NCBI GenBank assembly: GCA_030152865.1 | Contig: JASLIW010000053.1 | Location: forward strand, 58,864 to 122,863 | Length of the DNA: 64,000 nt | Direction of reading: 5' to 3' | DNA from: Bacteroides sp. | Lineage (GTDB): Bacteria; Bacteroidota; Bacteroidia; Bacteroidales; Bacteroidaceae | In this document: piece after piece, positions 55,804-64,000 of the stretch | How positions within the stretch are numbered: the stretch's first letter is position 1 | Layout of the letters: every line of letters begins with the position of its first letter | Position numbers and translations under genes: made by a program | The notes under the pieces: generated by a model | Told to the model about the DNA's origin: nothing | Databases searched by the model: none | What the model saw: only the letters and a program-made list of their open reading frames with translations

Positions 55804-57078
55804 TTAAGAATTGAAGCGCTTACGCTTTAAATCCTCCGCTTTTACTAATTTAAACAATTTATCATTGGGACGGATTTTATCTTTTATTTTTAGTGAGAAG
55901 CTCTCTCCTTTCTTTACAGCACTTACAGGCTTTAAATCTACGCGAGGTTCATCTAGCGTTGCGAATACAGCCCCTGTTGTAGGTCCTGTTATCAACAGCT
56001 TATCCCCTTCCTTCAATTCAGCAGCTTCCACCTTAAACTCTGCCACCTCAATATTGCTAAAGTACTTTACTCCTTTACCCACATAGATTTTACGCTCAGT
56101 AGCCTCAGAACCATAATTTTTACTCCATTCACCTAGGCGCTGTCCAAGGTAATAACCGTCCCAAAAACCACGATTAAACACAGTCTTCAAGCGTTCATTC
56201 CACAACTCTATTTTCTCATCGGTAAAACTCCCCTCGATAACTGATGCAATAGCTTCCTTGTAGCATTCCACCACAGTACGTACATATTCAGCACCACGAG
56301 CTCTCCCCTCTATCTTGAAGACGCGTACACCTGCATCCATCATTTTATTGATAAAGTGAATCGTTTTTAAATCTTTAGGGGACATGATGTATTCATTTTC
56401 TACGTCAAGCTCTATACCCGTATCCTTATCAGTAACGGTATATGCACGACGGCAAATCTGCATGCAAGCTCCACGATTAGCCGAATGCCCCATCTCATGA
56501 AGCGACAGATAGCATTTGCCCGACACAGCCATACAAAGTGCACCATGACAAAACATTTCAATACGCAATAGCTTACCACTTGGTCCACAAATATTTTGCT
56601 CCACAATTTGCTCATAAATCTCTGCCACCTGGTCTAGATTTAGTTCGCGCGCTAACACCACTACATCAGCGAAGTTAGCATAGAACTTTAAAGACTCTAC
56701 ATTGGTAATATTCAGCTGAGTAGATAAATGAACCTCCTGTCCTATCTCTTTAGCATAGCTCATTACAGCTACATCACTCGCAATGATAGCAGATATATTG
56801 GCCGCCTTGGCTGCATCAACAATCTGCTTCATCAAACTGATATCATTATCGTAAATAATGGTGTTTACTGTCAGGTAACTTTGCATTTGGTGCTGATCAC
56901 AAGTTTCGGCAATCTCCTTCAAGTCTTCAATCGTAAAAGTATTGGCTGAACGAGCACGCATATTTAAGTTTTCTATCCCAAAATAGATAGAATTGGCCCC
57001 TGCTTGAATCGCAGCAGCTAGGGATTCACGTGAACCCACAGGAGCCATTATTTCAAAGTCTTCTAATTTATAATTCAT
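55804..57078 (-). CDS. Peptidase U32 family protein (tRNA/rRNA hydroxylation type)
   Basis: A 424-residue U32 protein. The family includes Porphyromonas PrtC and the tRNA/rRNA hydroxylation factors TrhP and RlhA. It begins FEIMAPVGSRESLAAAIQAGANSIYFG and has RIEMFCHGALCMAVSGKCYLS with the conserved cysteines, and ACMQICRRAY. A hydroxylation role on 5-hydroxyuridine in tRNA is now favoured for several members over proteolysis; this is knowledge of the family, not shown by sequence. It is the first gene of the operon with the thioesterase and dprA. Confidence 0.88.
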   Translation of the reverse strand: MNYKLEDFEIMAPVGSRESLAAAIQAGANSIYFGIENLNMRARSANTFTIEDLKEIAETCDQHQMQSYLTVNTIIYDNDISLMKQIVDAAKAANISAIIASDVAVMSYAKEIGQEVHLSTQLNITNVESLKFYANFADVVVLARELNLDQVAEIYEQIVEQNICGPSGKLLRIEMFCHGALCMAVSGKCYLSLHEMGHSANRGACMQICRRAYTVTDKDTGIELDVENEYIMSPKDLKTIHFINKMMDAGVRVFKIEGRARGAEYVRTVVECYKEAIASVIEGSFTDEKIELWNERLKTVFNRGFWDGYYLGQRLGEWSKNYGSEATERKIYVGKGVKYFSNIEVAEFKVEAAELKEGDKLLITGPTTGAVFATLDEPRVDLKPVSAVKKGESFSLKIKDKIRPNDKLFKLVKAEDLKRKRFNS

Positions 57079-57190
57079 AATTTTAAAACATAGTAATAAA
57101 ACATATTGTTTATCTATTCAGTCATAAAAACACAGCTTTCAGAAGTCTATCTCCCTGATAGTTTCTCTCATACAAAATAGATAAACTGCA

Positions 57191-57198
57191 CAAAGGTA
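57191..57198 (-). promoter_or_regulatory. U32 operon -7 element (TACCTTTG)
   Basis: Exact TAnnTTTG on the minus strand about 113 bases before the U32 start, back-to-back with the dus -7 element. Confidence 0.45.
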
Positions 57199-57210
57199 GA
57201 CTTTTTTCTG

Positions 57211-57218
57211 TATTTTTG
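57211..57218 (+). promoter_or_regulatory. dus -7 element (TATTTTTG)
   Basis: Exact TAnnTTTG 45 bases before the start, forming a tight divergent promoter pair with the U32 operon. Confidence 0.5.
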
Positions 57219-57263
57219 CAGAGAAATTAGAACAAGTATAAATAATAGAGATAAGCCAAAGGA

Positions 57264-58250
57264 ATGAAAATAAGAGATATAGAATTAGGACAACACCCCA
57301 TATTTCTCGCACCTATGGAGGATGTAACTGATGCTGCATTCCGTTTAATGTGCAAACAGTTTGGAGCTGATTTAGTGTACACCGAATTTGTATCTAGCGA
57401 TGCCCTGATACGCTATGTAAACCGCACTACTCAAAAGCTCGAAATTTATGAAGAGGAAAGGCCTGTTGCCATTCAGATATATGGTAAAGAGACAGAAGCC
57501 ATGGTAGAAGCGGCAAAAATAGTCGAAGCAGCAAAACCCGACATCTTAGACATCAACTTTGGGTGTCCAGTACGTAAGGTAGCAGGAAAGGGAGCAGGAT
57601 CCGGCATGATGAAAACACCAGAAAAGATGTTGGAGATAACCAAGGCTGTAGTAAATGCCGTCAAGATACCTGTTACCGTCAAAACCAGACTAGGTTGGGA
57701 CGACGACCATAAAATCATAGTAGATCTTGCTGAAAGACTACAAGATTGTGGTATAGAAGCCTTAGCTATTCATGGGCGTACACGCGCACAAATGTACACG
57801 GGTGTAGCTGATTGGAGCCTTATTGGTGAGGTAAAAAATAATCCTCGCATGCATATCCCCATTATAGGTAATGGTGACATCACATCAGCCCATGCAGCCA
57901 AAGAACATTTTGATAAATATGGAGTGGACGCAATCATGGTTGGTAGAGCTTGTATTGGTCGTCCCTGGATCTTCAAAGAGATAAAACACTACCTACAAAC
58001 AGGCAAGCCACTACCCCAACAAAGCTTTCAGTGGTATTTGGACATACTTAAAGAACAGGTTATAAACAGTATAAATAGACTGGATGAACGCAGAGGTATT
58101 TTGCATAGCCGCCGCCACTTAGCTGCAACTCCTCTATTTAAAGGAATCCCTAATTTTAAAGAAACACGAATTCAAATGTTACGATCTAATACAGCAGAAG
58201 AGCTATTTAATCTGCTTGATCAGATACCCTCACAATACGGTATGGATTAA
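57264..58250 (+). CDS. tRNA-dihydrouridine synthase
   Basis: A 328-residue flavoprotein reducing uridines in tRNA D-loops, of the DusB-like group. The FMN barrel starts PIFLAPMEDVTDAAFRLMC. The active-site cysteine is in DINFGCPVRKVAGKGAGSG, and the lysine and histidine motifs VTVKTRLGWD and LAIHGRTRAQMY follow. GNGDITS and DAIMVGRACIGRPW complete the barrel. Which tRNA positions are modified cannot be told. It is a single-gene unit with a strong terminator. Confidence 0.95.
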   Translation: MKIRDIELGQHPIFLAPMEDVTDAAFRLMCKQFGADLVYTEFVSSDALIRYVNRTTQKLEIYEEERPVAIQIYGKETEAMVEAAKIVEAAKPDILDINFGCPVRKVAGKGAGSGMMKTPEKMLEITKAVVNAVKIPVTVKTRLGWDDDHKIIVDLAERLQDCGIEALAIHGRTRAQMYTGVADWSLIGEVKNNPRMHIPIIGNGDITSAHAAKEHFDKYGVDAIMVGRACIGRPWIFKEIKHYLQTGKPLPQQSFQWYLDILKEQVINSINRLDERRGILHSRRHLAATPLFKGIPNFKETRIQMLRSNTAEELFNLLDQIPSQYGMD

Positions 58251-58269
58251 AGAAACTGATTCATAAACG

Positions 58270-58302
58270 AAAAGTAGTACTACGACTTGTAGTACTACTT
58301 TT
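58270..58302. terminator. Terminator after dus
   Basis: 14-bp perfect stem (58270-58283 with 58289-58302), 5-base loop, T-run on the plus strand and an A-rich flank on the other side. Confidence 0.88.
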
Positions 58303-58313
58303 TTTAGCTAAAA

Positions 58314-58344
58314 AGATAGGGATACCTACAAGGCATCCCCATCT
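58314..58344 (-). terminator. Terminator of pckA
   Basis: 10-bp stem (58344-58335 with 58323-58314 on the minus strand, one mismatch), followed on the minus strand by a T-run. It sits between pckA and the dus terminator. Confidence 0.65.
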
Positions 58345-58370
58345 GACAAATATATTATGAACTAAACTTC

Positions 58371-59978
58371 TTAGAGTTTTGGACCTGCAGCAACTAGAGC
58401 CTTACCAGCTTCATTACCTTCAAACTTAGCAAAGTTTTTGATAAAGCGCTTAGAAAGATCTTCAGCTTTTGCATTCCATTCTGCCTGATCTGCATAAGTA
58501 TCACGTGGATCTAAAATCTCTGCGTGTACACCTGGTAGTTCAGTAGGTACTTCAAAGTTGAAGTATGGAATGTGTTTTGTTGGAGCCTTATCGATAGAAC
58601 CGTCAAGGATAGCATCAATGATACCACGAGTATCTTTAATTGAGATACGTTTTCCTGTACCGTTCCAACCTGTATTAACAAGATAAGCTTTAGCACCTGA
58701 TTTTTCCATCTTCTTCACTAGCTCTTCAGCATATTTAGTTGGGTGAAGAGTCAAGAACGCTGCACCAAAGCAAGCTGAGAAAGTAGGAGTTGGCTCTGTA
58801 ATACCACGCTCAGTACCTGCAAGCTTAGCTGTGAAACCAGATAAGAAGTAATACTTAGTTTGTTCTGGAGTCAAGATAGATACTGGAGGAAGTACACCGA
58901 ATGCATCTGCTGACAAGAAAATTACTTGTTTTGCAGCTGGAGCCTTAGATACTGGCTTTACAATGTTTTCGATGTGGTGGATTGGGTAAGAAACACGAGT
59001 GTTTTCTGTTACAGACTTATCTGAGAAATCAATCTTACCATTAGCATCAACTGTAACGTTCTCTAGAAGAGCATCACGCTTGATTGCATTATAGATATCA
59101 GGCTCATTTTCCTTGCTTAGGTTAATAACCTTTGCATAACAACCACCTTCAAAGTTGAATACACCTTCATCATCCCATCCGTGCTCATCATCACCGATTA
59201 GCTTACGTTTTGGATCTGTAGAAAGCGTAGTTTTACCTGTACCTGATAGACCAAAGAAAATAGCTGTATTTTCGTTGTTCATGTCAGCATTGGCAGAACA
59301 GTGCATTGCAGCCATACCTTGTAGAGGTAGACGATAGTTCATGTATGAGAACATACCTTTCTTCATCTCACCACCATACCAAGTATTTAGAATAACTTGA
59401 ATCTTTTCAGTAAAGTTGAATACAACAGCTGTTTCTGAGTTAAGACCTAATTCTTTGTAATTTTCTACTTTTGCTTTAGAAGCATTCATTACTACGAAAT
59501 CAGGCTCGCCAAAGTTAGCTAATTCTTCTTCGCTAGGACGGATAAACATATTCTTAACGAAGTGAGCTTGCCATGCAACTTCCATGATGAAACGAATCTT
59601 CAAACGAGAGTTTTCGTTTGCACCACAGAAAGCATCAATTACAAATAATCTCTTATTTGAAAGTTGCTCAGTAGCTAAAGCTTTAACAGCTTTCCAAGTC
59701 TCTTGAGAAGCAGGTTTATTATCGTTTTTGTATTCTTCTGAAGTCCACCATACTGTGTTTTCAGTAACGTCATCTCTTACAATAAATTTGTCTTTAGGAG
59801 AACGACCAGTATAAACACCAGTCATAACGTTTACTGCACCAAGCTCTGTGAGTTGACCTTTTTCAAAGCCAGTCAGACCTTCTTTGGTTTCTTCTTCAAA
59901 AAGAGTTTCATAAGAAGGGTTGTGCAACACTTCTGAAACACCAGTAATACCGTACTTGCTTAAATCTAATTTTGCCAT
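58371..59978 (-). CDS. pckA: Phosphoenolpyruvate carboxykinase (ATP)
   Basis: A 535-residue ATP-dependent PEP carboxykinase. In succinate-producing Bacteroidales it mainly runs toward oxaloacetate with ATP gain. Motifs: [14 protein letters not shown], the P-loop [14 protein letters not shown] with the adjacent metal Asp, and the [22 protein letters not shown] segment. [18 protein letters not shown] lies near the C-terminus. It is monocistronic and divergent from upp; a -7 element lies ~130 bp upstream. Confidence 0.97.
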   Translation of the reverse strand: MAKLDLSKYGITGVSEVLHNPSYETLFEEETKEGLTGFEKGQLTELGAVNVMTGVYTGRSPKDKFIVRDDVTENTVWWTSEEYKNDNKPASQETWKAVKALATEQLSNKRLFVIDAFCGANENSRLKIRFIMEVAWQAHFVKNMFIRPSEEELANFGEPDFVVMNASKAKVENYKELGLNSETAVVFNFTEKIQVILNTWYGGEMKKGMFSYMNYRLPLQGMAAMHCSANADMNNENTAIFFGLSGTGKTTLSTDPKRKLIGDDEHGWDDEGVFNFEGGCYAKVINLSKENEPDIYNAIKRDALLENVTVDANGKIDFSDKSVTENTRVSYPIHHIENIVKPVSKAPAAKQVIFLSADAFGVLPPVSILTPEQTKYYFLSGFTAKLAGTERGITEPTPTFSACFGAAFLTLHPTKYAEELVKKMEKSGAKAYLVNTGWNGTGKRISIKDTRGIIDAILDGSIDKAPTKHIPYFNFEVPTELPGVHAEILDPRDTYADQAEWNAKAEDLSKRFIKNFAKFEGNEAGKALVAAGPKL

Positions 59979-60281
59979 TTTTTTAAGTTTAATAATTGGT
60001 ATATAGTTATTAATATTAATTCGATTCGATATGAAACCGAAACTATCCTACTAATATACACATATTAAATGTAAATAAGAGGAGTTCCTTTTTTTCTTCA
60101 CACACAAAAATAGCATAAACTTTTCAAACAAATAAGTTATTAGAGAAATATTTCCTTAATAATCCATCTTTAGCAAAAACTACCTAAAATCTGCTAAGCG
60201 AATATGGCAATTCGAAATAATATCTATTACTTTGTAGCAAAAGTAGACATAAACTGCTAAAAGTTTTAATCATTAAGTAGA
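59979..60281. other. 303-bp AT-rich divergent region between pckA and upp
   Basis: Contains the candidate pckA -7 element (60105-60112) and a near-match TTACTTTG (60227-60234) upstream of upp. I see no coding frame, RNA gene or clear operator. Confidence 0.55.
60105..60112 (-). promoter_or_regulatory. Candidate pckA -7 element (TATTTTTG)
   Basis: Exact TAnnTTTG on the minus strand. The nearest TTTG copies lie 12 and 16 bases further up, a shorter spacing than elsewhere in the window, so support is modest. It predicts a leader of about 120 bases. Confidence 0.4.
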
Positions 60282-60935
60282 ATGAAAATAATCAACCTCA
60301 GCGACAACAACACAATTCTCAACCAGTTTATAGCTGAAATAAGAGATGTCAACGTACAAAATGACAGATTACGCTTTCGCCGAAACATTGAGAGAATTGG
60401 AGAAATCATGGCTTACGAGATTAGCCGCACACTGGAGTATTCTCCCAAAGAAATCACAACTCCACTTGGAATAGCCACTGAGTCAACACCTGACTCCCAA
60501 CTTGTAATCAGCACAATACTTAGAGCTGGACTCCCTTTTCATCAAGGTCTTTTACGCTACTTTGACAATGCTGAAAACGCCTTTGTATCGGCCTACCGCA
60601 AATATAAAGACACACTCAAGTTTGATATACATGTAGAATACCTTGCTTCTCCACGTATAGACGATAAAGTGTTAATTATTACTGATCCTATGCTAGCAAC
60701 AGGTGGAAGTATGGAGCTTAGCTACCAAGCAATGCTTACCAAAGGCAATCCCTCTCACATCCATGTAGTATCTATTATTGCTAGCCAACAAGCTGTAGAC
60801 CATCTTGCAGAAGTACTACCTAAAGATAAAACGACAATTTGGTGTGCTGCTATTGATCCTGAGGTAGACGAACACTCGTATATTGTTCCTGGACTGGGAG
60901 ATGCTGGAGATTTAGCTTACGGTGAAAAAGAATAA
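60282..60935 (+). CDS. upp: Uracil phosphoribosyltransferase
   Basis: A 217-residue type I phosphoribosyltransferase that salvages uracil to UMP using PRPP. The PRPP-binding loop is LIITDPMLATGGS, and the uracil-binding C-terminus YIVPGLGDAGDLAYG is typical. RFRRNIERIGEIMAYE marks the N-terminal helix. It is a single-gene unit; the palindromic terminator separates it from converging tRNA-Asn genes. Confidence 0.96.
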   Translation: MKIINLSDNNTILNQFIAEIRDVNVQNDRLRFRRNIERIGEIMAYEISRTLEYSPKEITTPLGIATESTPDSQLVISTILRAGLPFHQGLLRYFDNAENAFVSAYRKYKDTLKFDIHVEYLASPRIDDKVLIITDPMLATGGSMELSYQAMLTKGNPSHIHVVSIIASQQAVDHLAEVLPKDKTTIWCAAIDPEVDEHSYIVPGLGDAGDLAYGEKE

Positions 60936-60957
60936 AAGCTTAATTAGCTTCAATAAA

Positions 60958-60985
60958 AAAAGAGAGTATTTAAATACTCTCTTTT
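60958..60985. terminator. Bidirectional palindromic terminator between upp and tRNA-Asn
   Basis: 28-bp perfect palindrome (arms 60958-60971 and 60972-60985) with A-run left and T-run right. Confidence 0.88.
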
Positions 60986-60995
60986 CGTTTTGTTG

Positions 60996-61069
60996 CTCTT
61001 CCTCTTGGACTTGAACCAAGGACCCTCTGATTAACAGTCAGATGCTCTAACCAACTGAGCTAAGGAAGA
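60996..61069 (-). tRNA. tRNA-Asn (GTT), copy 1
   Basis: A 74-base cloverleaf on the minus strand: acceptor TCTTCCT with AGGAAGA, D arm GCTC...GAGC, anticodon loop CTGTTAA, T arm CTTGG-TTCAAGT-CCAAG, discriminator G; CCA is not encoded. It is identical in sequence to the second copy 20 bases upstream on this strand and lies in the same short operon. Confidence 0.96.
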
Positions 61070-61089
61070 ATGTTTCCTAATTACGTTTG

Positions 61090-61163
61090 CTCTTCCTCTT
61101 GGACTTGAACCAAGGACCCTCTGATTAACAGTCAGATGCTCTAACCAACTGAGCTAAGGAAGA
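61090..61163 (-). tRNA. tRNA-Asn (GTT), copy 2
   Basis: Identical 74-base tRNA-Asn, the promoter-proximal copy. The spacing between gene ends is 20 bases, so the repeat unit is 94 bp. Confidence 0.96.
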
Positions 61164-61188
61164 ATGCTTATTTGTTTCAATTGCGATG

Positions 61189-61220
61189 CAAATCTAATAG
61201 GTTTTTTTGAAATATGCAAT
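61189..61220 (-). promoter_or_regulatory. tRNA-Asn promoter ATTG-N20-TAGATTTG
   Basis: Minus-strand ATTG (61220-61217), 20-base spacer, TAGATTTG (61196-61189), 25 bases before the first tRNA. Its -33 box touches the -7 element of the divergent PfkB gene. Confidence 0.7.
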
Positions 61221-61227
61221 ATCTTTG
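61220..61227 (+). promoter_or_regulatory. PfkB gene -7 element (TATCTTTG)
   Basis: Exact TAnnTTTG 18 bases before the start at 61246. It shares base 61220 with the tRNA-Asn -33 box, so the two polymerases would compete. Confidence 0.5.
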
Positions 61228-61245
61228 TGAAAAAAAATATCGGAA

Positions 61246-62265
61246 ATGAGTAAAATAATAGGTTTGGGCAATGCTTTAGTAGATGTACTAGTAAGCCTTA
61301 AAGAAGACAACCTACTCACACATATAGGATTACAAAAAGGTGGAATGCAACTTATCTCTGCATCCAAATTTGAAGAGATAAAAAAAATAATCTCAAGAAT
61401 GGAAACTCACCAAGTCACTGGTGGGTCAGCCGCCAATACAATTCAAGCTTTAGCCAGTATGAATACTCCTGTCGGATTCATTGGCAAAGTTGGAGCCGAT
61501 TCGTTCGGACAATTTTTCCAATCCACATTAGCTGCCAAAAACATATCGACCAATCTACTTATAGACAATCAACTCAACTCTGGTGTTGCAAGTACGTTTA
61601 TATCTCCTGACGGAGAGCGCACCTTCGGCACCTATCTGGGAGCTGCATCTGAGCTCAGTGCGGCTGATCTCTATCCAAGTCTTTTTGCTGGCTATGATAT
61701 CTTATACCTAGAAGGATACCTGGTACAAAATCATGATTTGATACTTAAAGCTGTTTCTTTAGCTAAACAACAAGGACTAGAGGTGTGTATTGACTTAGCG
61801 AGCTATAATATTGTAGCAGAAGATTTAGATTTCTTCACCTACCTGGTAGAAAACTACGTAGATATTGTTTTTGCTAATGAAGAAGAGGCCTATGCCTATA
61901 CAGGGCAGAGTGACCCTATAGAAGCTTTAAACCATATTGCTCAACACTGTAAGATAGCAATTGTTAAGGTAGGAGCCAAGGGATCATACATTAAGCAAGG
62001 CTCACGCCTATACCATGTCAACGCATTAGAGAATAGAGCAGTCATAGATACAACAGGAGCTGGAGATTACTTCGCTGCAGGATTCTTATATGGATACACA
62101 AAAGGCCTTCAGCTACATAAGTGTGCAGAAATAGGTAGTGTTTTATCAGGATATGTCATCGAAGTAGTAGGTACAAGCCTAAATAAGCGTACTTGGAAGC
62201 AAATTTTGCAAAAAACAGAGACTATTATCAATAAAACAATTACATTAGATTCTTACCCATCTTAG
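61246..62265 (+). CDS. PfkB family carbohydrate/nucleoside kinase
   Basis: A 339-residue ribokinase-fold kinase, close to adenosine-kinase-like members. The N-terminal GLGNALVDVLVSL and GGSAANTIQALA motifs bind the substrate. The C-terminal DTTGAGDYFAAGFLYG contains the catalytic aspartate and anion hole. The phosphorylated substrate (adenosine, fructose or ribose) cannot be told. It is followed after 17 bp by the S41 protease and probably shares its transcript. Confidence 0.93.
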   Translation: MSKIIGLGNALVDVLVSLKEDNLLTHIGLQKGGMQLISASKFEEIKKIISRMETHQVTGGSAANTIQALASMNTPVGFIGKVGADSFGQFFQSTLAAKNISTNLLIDNQLNSGVASTFISPDGERTFGTYLGAASELSAADLYPSLFAGYDILYLEGYLVQNHDLILKAVSLAKQQGLEVCIDLASYNIVAEDLDFFTYLVENYVDIVFANEEEAYAYTGQSDPIEALNHIAQHCKIAIVKVGAKGSYIKQGSRLYHVNALENRAVIDTTGAGDYFAAGFLYGYTKGLQLHKCAEIGSVLSGYVIEVVGTSLNKRTWKQILQKTETIINKTITLDSYPS

Positions 62266-62282
62266 AAATTAAATAGACCAAC

Positions 62283-63986
62283 ATGAAGAGTAGTATAAAA
62301 AAAATTATAATGTCCTTAGCTATCCTTGCAGGAGTTGCCGCAATTTTCTCATTTAGACCTGCAAAGAATCACAACTTTGAGGTAGCTAAAAACATGGAAA
62401 TATTTAATGCCATAGTCAAAGAGCTAGATATGTTTTATGTGGACACAATCGATCCTAATGTAACTATAAAGCGAGGCATAGATGCTATGCTTTACTCACT
62501 AGACCCCTATACTAGCTACTATCCCGAAGACGACCAAGACGAAATAGAACAATTAATCAAAGGCTCCTATGGAGGAATAGGATCTGTAATCTCATACAAC
62601 CTTAAAAAGAAACACTCGGTTATAGCAGAACCCTATCAAGGAATGCCTGCTGCTGAAGCTGGCTTAAAAGCGGGAGATGTTTTACTGGAGATAGACGGTG
62701 AAAGTCTTCAAGGAAAAGACAATGCGCAAGTCAGTGAAATGCTTCGTGGCGAGATAGGTACAACTTTTCAACTTAAGGTACAACGTCCTGGTGTTGAAAA
62801 ACCCCTAACTTTTAGCATTACTCGTAAAGCGATTCAGCTTCCAACTATTCCCTACTACGGCAAAGTATCTGATCAAGTAGGCTACATTGAGTTTGTCAAC
62901 TTCACAGAAGGCTCTGCTAATGATTTCAAAAAGGCATTTGTCGACTTAAAGAAGCAAGGGGTAAACTCCTTAATAATTGATCTGAGAAATAATGGAGGAG
63001 GCCTACTTAGTGAAGCCGTAGATATTGTCAACTTCTTTGTTCCTAAAGGGAAGACTATAGTAAACACAAAAGGTAAAGTAAACTACACCAACAGCGATTA
63101 CAAAACAAAAAACCAACCCTTAGATTTAGAAATACCAATAGCTTTGCTAGTAGGTGGTCAAACCGCATCAGCAGCAGAGATTTTGGCAGGCTCATTGCAA
63201 GACCTAGACAGAGGTGTGGTGATTGGTAATAAAACTTTTGGCAAAGGATTGGTACAAACTCCACGCTCGCTACCTTATGGTGCCATTATGAAAATGACAA
63301 CGGCCAAATACTACATACCTAGTGGTAGATGTGTGCAAGCTATCGACTACTCACACAGAGGAGTAGATGGTCGCTCTGAGCGTATTCCTGATAGTTTACT
63401 AAGCGTGTTTCACACCTCTATAGGTAGAGAAGTAAAAGATGGTGCAGGGGTAATGCCTGACATCGAAGTCAAACAAGATAAACTACCCAATATCTTATTC
63501 TACTTGGTTACAGAAAATATCATTTTTGATTATGCTACAGAGTTTTGCTTAACACACCCATCTATAGCTGCTCCAGAGGAGTTTAAACTTTCGGATGCCG
63601 ACTACAATGATTTTAAAAACTTCGTGGCAAAACAAGATTTTAAATACGACCAACAAAGTGAAAAAGTATTGAGTAGCCTAAAAGAAATTGCCGAATTTGA
63701 AGGTTATTTAGAAGAAGCAAAAGCTGAGTTTGAAGCTTTAGAAAGTAAGCTTTCTCACAACTTAGACAAAGATTTAGACTATTTTAGAAAAGAAATACAG
63801 CACCTTCTGTCTATAGAAATAAACAAGCGATATCACTTCCAGGCTGGTAGTTCTATTGAACAGCTTAAACAAGACAAAGAACTAGATCAAGCACTAAATA
63901 TCCTAGAGAAGGACACAGCTTATAAGAGCATCCTCTCTCCTAGCTTTAAGCCTATAGTTAGTGATAGTATAGCGATACTGTATTGA
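62283..63986 (+). CDS. S41 family C-terminal processing peptidase
   Basis: A 567-residue Tsp/CtpA-type serine protease in the periplasm. The N-terminal hydrophobic segment (~10-25) is a signal anchor or signal peptide. A PDZ domain (~90-175, with AAEAGLKAGDVLLEIDG) is followed by the S41 core. The Ser-Lys dyad is visible as GGQTASAAEILAG (Ser) and GNKTFGKGLVQTP (Lys). A C-terminal helical extension of ~170 residues follows. The stop lies 14 bases before the window edge. It cuts C-terminal tails of exported proteins or murein-linked partners. Confidence 0.94.
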   Translation: MKSSIKKIIMSLAILAGVAAIFSFRPAKNHNFEVAKNMEIFNAIVKELDMFYVDTIDPNVTIKRGIDAMLYSLDPYTSYYPEDDQDEIEQLIKGSYGGIGSVISYNLKKKHSVIAEPYQGMPAAEAGLKAGDVLLEIDGESLQGKDNAQVSEMLRGEIGTTFQLKVQRPGVEKPLTFSITRKAIQLPTIPYYGKVSDQVGYIEFVNFTEGSANDFKKAFVDLKKQGVNSLIIDLRNNGGGLLSEAVDIVNFFVPKGKTIVNTKGKVNYTNSDYKTKNQPLDLEIPIALLVGGQTASAAEILAGSLQDLDRGVVIGNKTFGKGLVQTPRSLPYGAIMKMTTAKYYIPSGRCVQAIDYSHRGVDGRSERIPDSLLSVFHTSIGREVKDGAGVMPDIEVKQDKLPNILFYLVTENIIFDYATEFCLTHPSIAAPEEFKLSDADYNDFKNFVAKQDFKYDQQSEKVLSSLKEIAEFEGYLEEAKAEFEALESKLSHNLDKDLDYFRKEIQHLLSIEINKRYHFQAGSSIEQLKQDKELDQALNILEKDTAYKSILSPSFKPIVSDSIAILY

Positions 63987-64000
63987 TAGCTAAGATTTAA

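Noticed and set aside
1..64000. CRISPR arrays, insertion sequences, prophage, toxin-antitoxin or defence genes
   Set aside because: No regular spaced repeats, transposase or integrase motifs, terminal inverted repeats or phage genes were seen; the only exact long repeat is the tRNA-Asn pair.

Overview
This 64 kb window is a contiguous piece of chromosome from a low-GC (roughly 40% by eye) anaerobic member of the Bacteroidota, most likely order Bacteroidales. The evidence is a repeated promoter pattern TTG-N20-TAnnTTTG (the Bacteroidota -33/-7 type), near absence of Shine-Dalgarno sequences, a one-piece SecDF, an IspG with the long central insertion, DUF4369/thioredoxin-fold lipoproteins, a DUF4491 protein, a TGS-containing nucleoside kinase, and anaerobe markers (rubrerythrin, rubredoxin, Ptb-Buk, ATP-type PEP carboxykinase). 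I cannot name the genus from sequence alone.

Layout. 1-9.6 kb: 3' part of a c-di-AMP phosphodiesterase-type HD protein, an LMW phosphatase and PriA (minus), then rpoN, a PAP2-like membrane protein, gcvH, purE and ispG (plus). 9.6-16.8 kb: rubrerythrin (minus), a SulP transporter, HIT and GreA (minus), a DUF4369/thioredoxin-like lipoprotein (minus) and PNPase. 16.8-21.5 kb: ptb-buk (minus), divergent from an S66 carboxypeptidase, a glutaminyl-cyclase-like lipoprotein and SufE. 21.5-28.6 kb: a minus-strand operon of Ca-type P-ATPase, HAD hydrolase, RibF and a CPBP protease, then rubredoxin and a Na/Pi cotransporter. 28.7-34 kb: nucleoside kinase, then aminopeptidase P, ArgS and HU on minus. 34.2-39.1 kb: a plus-strand membrane/proteolysis operon (two overlapping rhomboids, an endonuclease/exonuclease/phosphatase-fold protein, an M3 peptidase lipoprotein). 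39.4-50.8 kb: SecDF, another thioredoxin-fold lipoprotein, ComM/YifB, MetG, and a small glycan cluster (flippase plus two glycosyltransferases). 50.8-64 kb: a Sir2 deacylase, two FKBPs, an Lrp regulator with DUF4491, a CAU tRNA, DprA/thioesterase/U32 (minus), Dus, PckA, Upp, two identical tRNA-Asn genes, a PfkB kinase and an S41 protease.

Most of the window is housekeeping. I see no CRISPR array, insertion sequence, prophage, toxin-antitoxin pair or defence island, and I do not claim a new system. The more interesting signals are regulatory or biochemical. The greA leader has a consensus promoter, a perfect palindrome followed by a T-run, and then a canonical Shine-Dalgarno sequence, resembling greA leader attenuation known in E. 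coli. Intrinsic terminators are often perfect or nearly perfect palindromes, and some sit directly before a start codon (purE, wzx-like). Two thioredoxin-fold lipoproteins have lost both CxxC cysteines (SPVS and DQQS). A class III-like Sir2 keeps only one of the usual zinc cysteines.

Several starts were moved downstream of the longest open frame because a -7 element overlaps or follows the longer start, or because the family N-terminus begins later: PriA, SulP, the glutaminyl cyclase, HAD hydrolase, rubredoxin, M3 peptidase, the second thioredoxin-fold lipoprotein and MetG.
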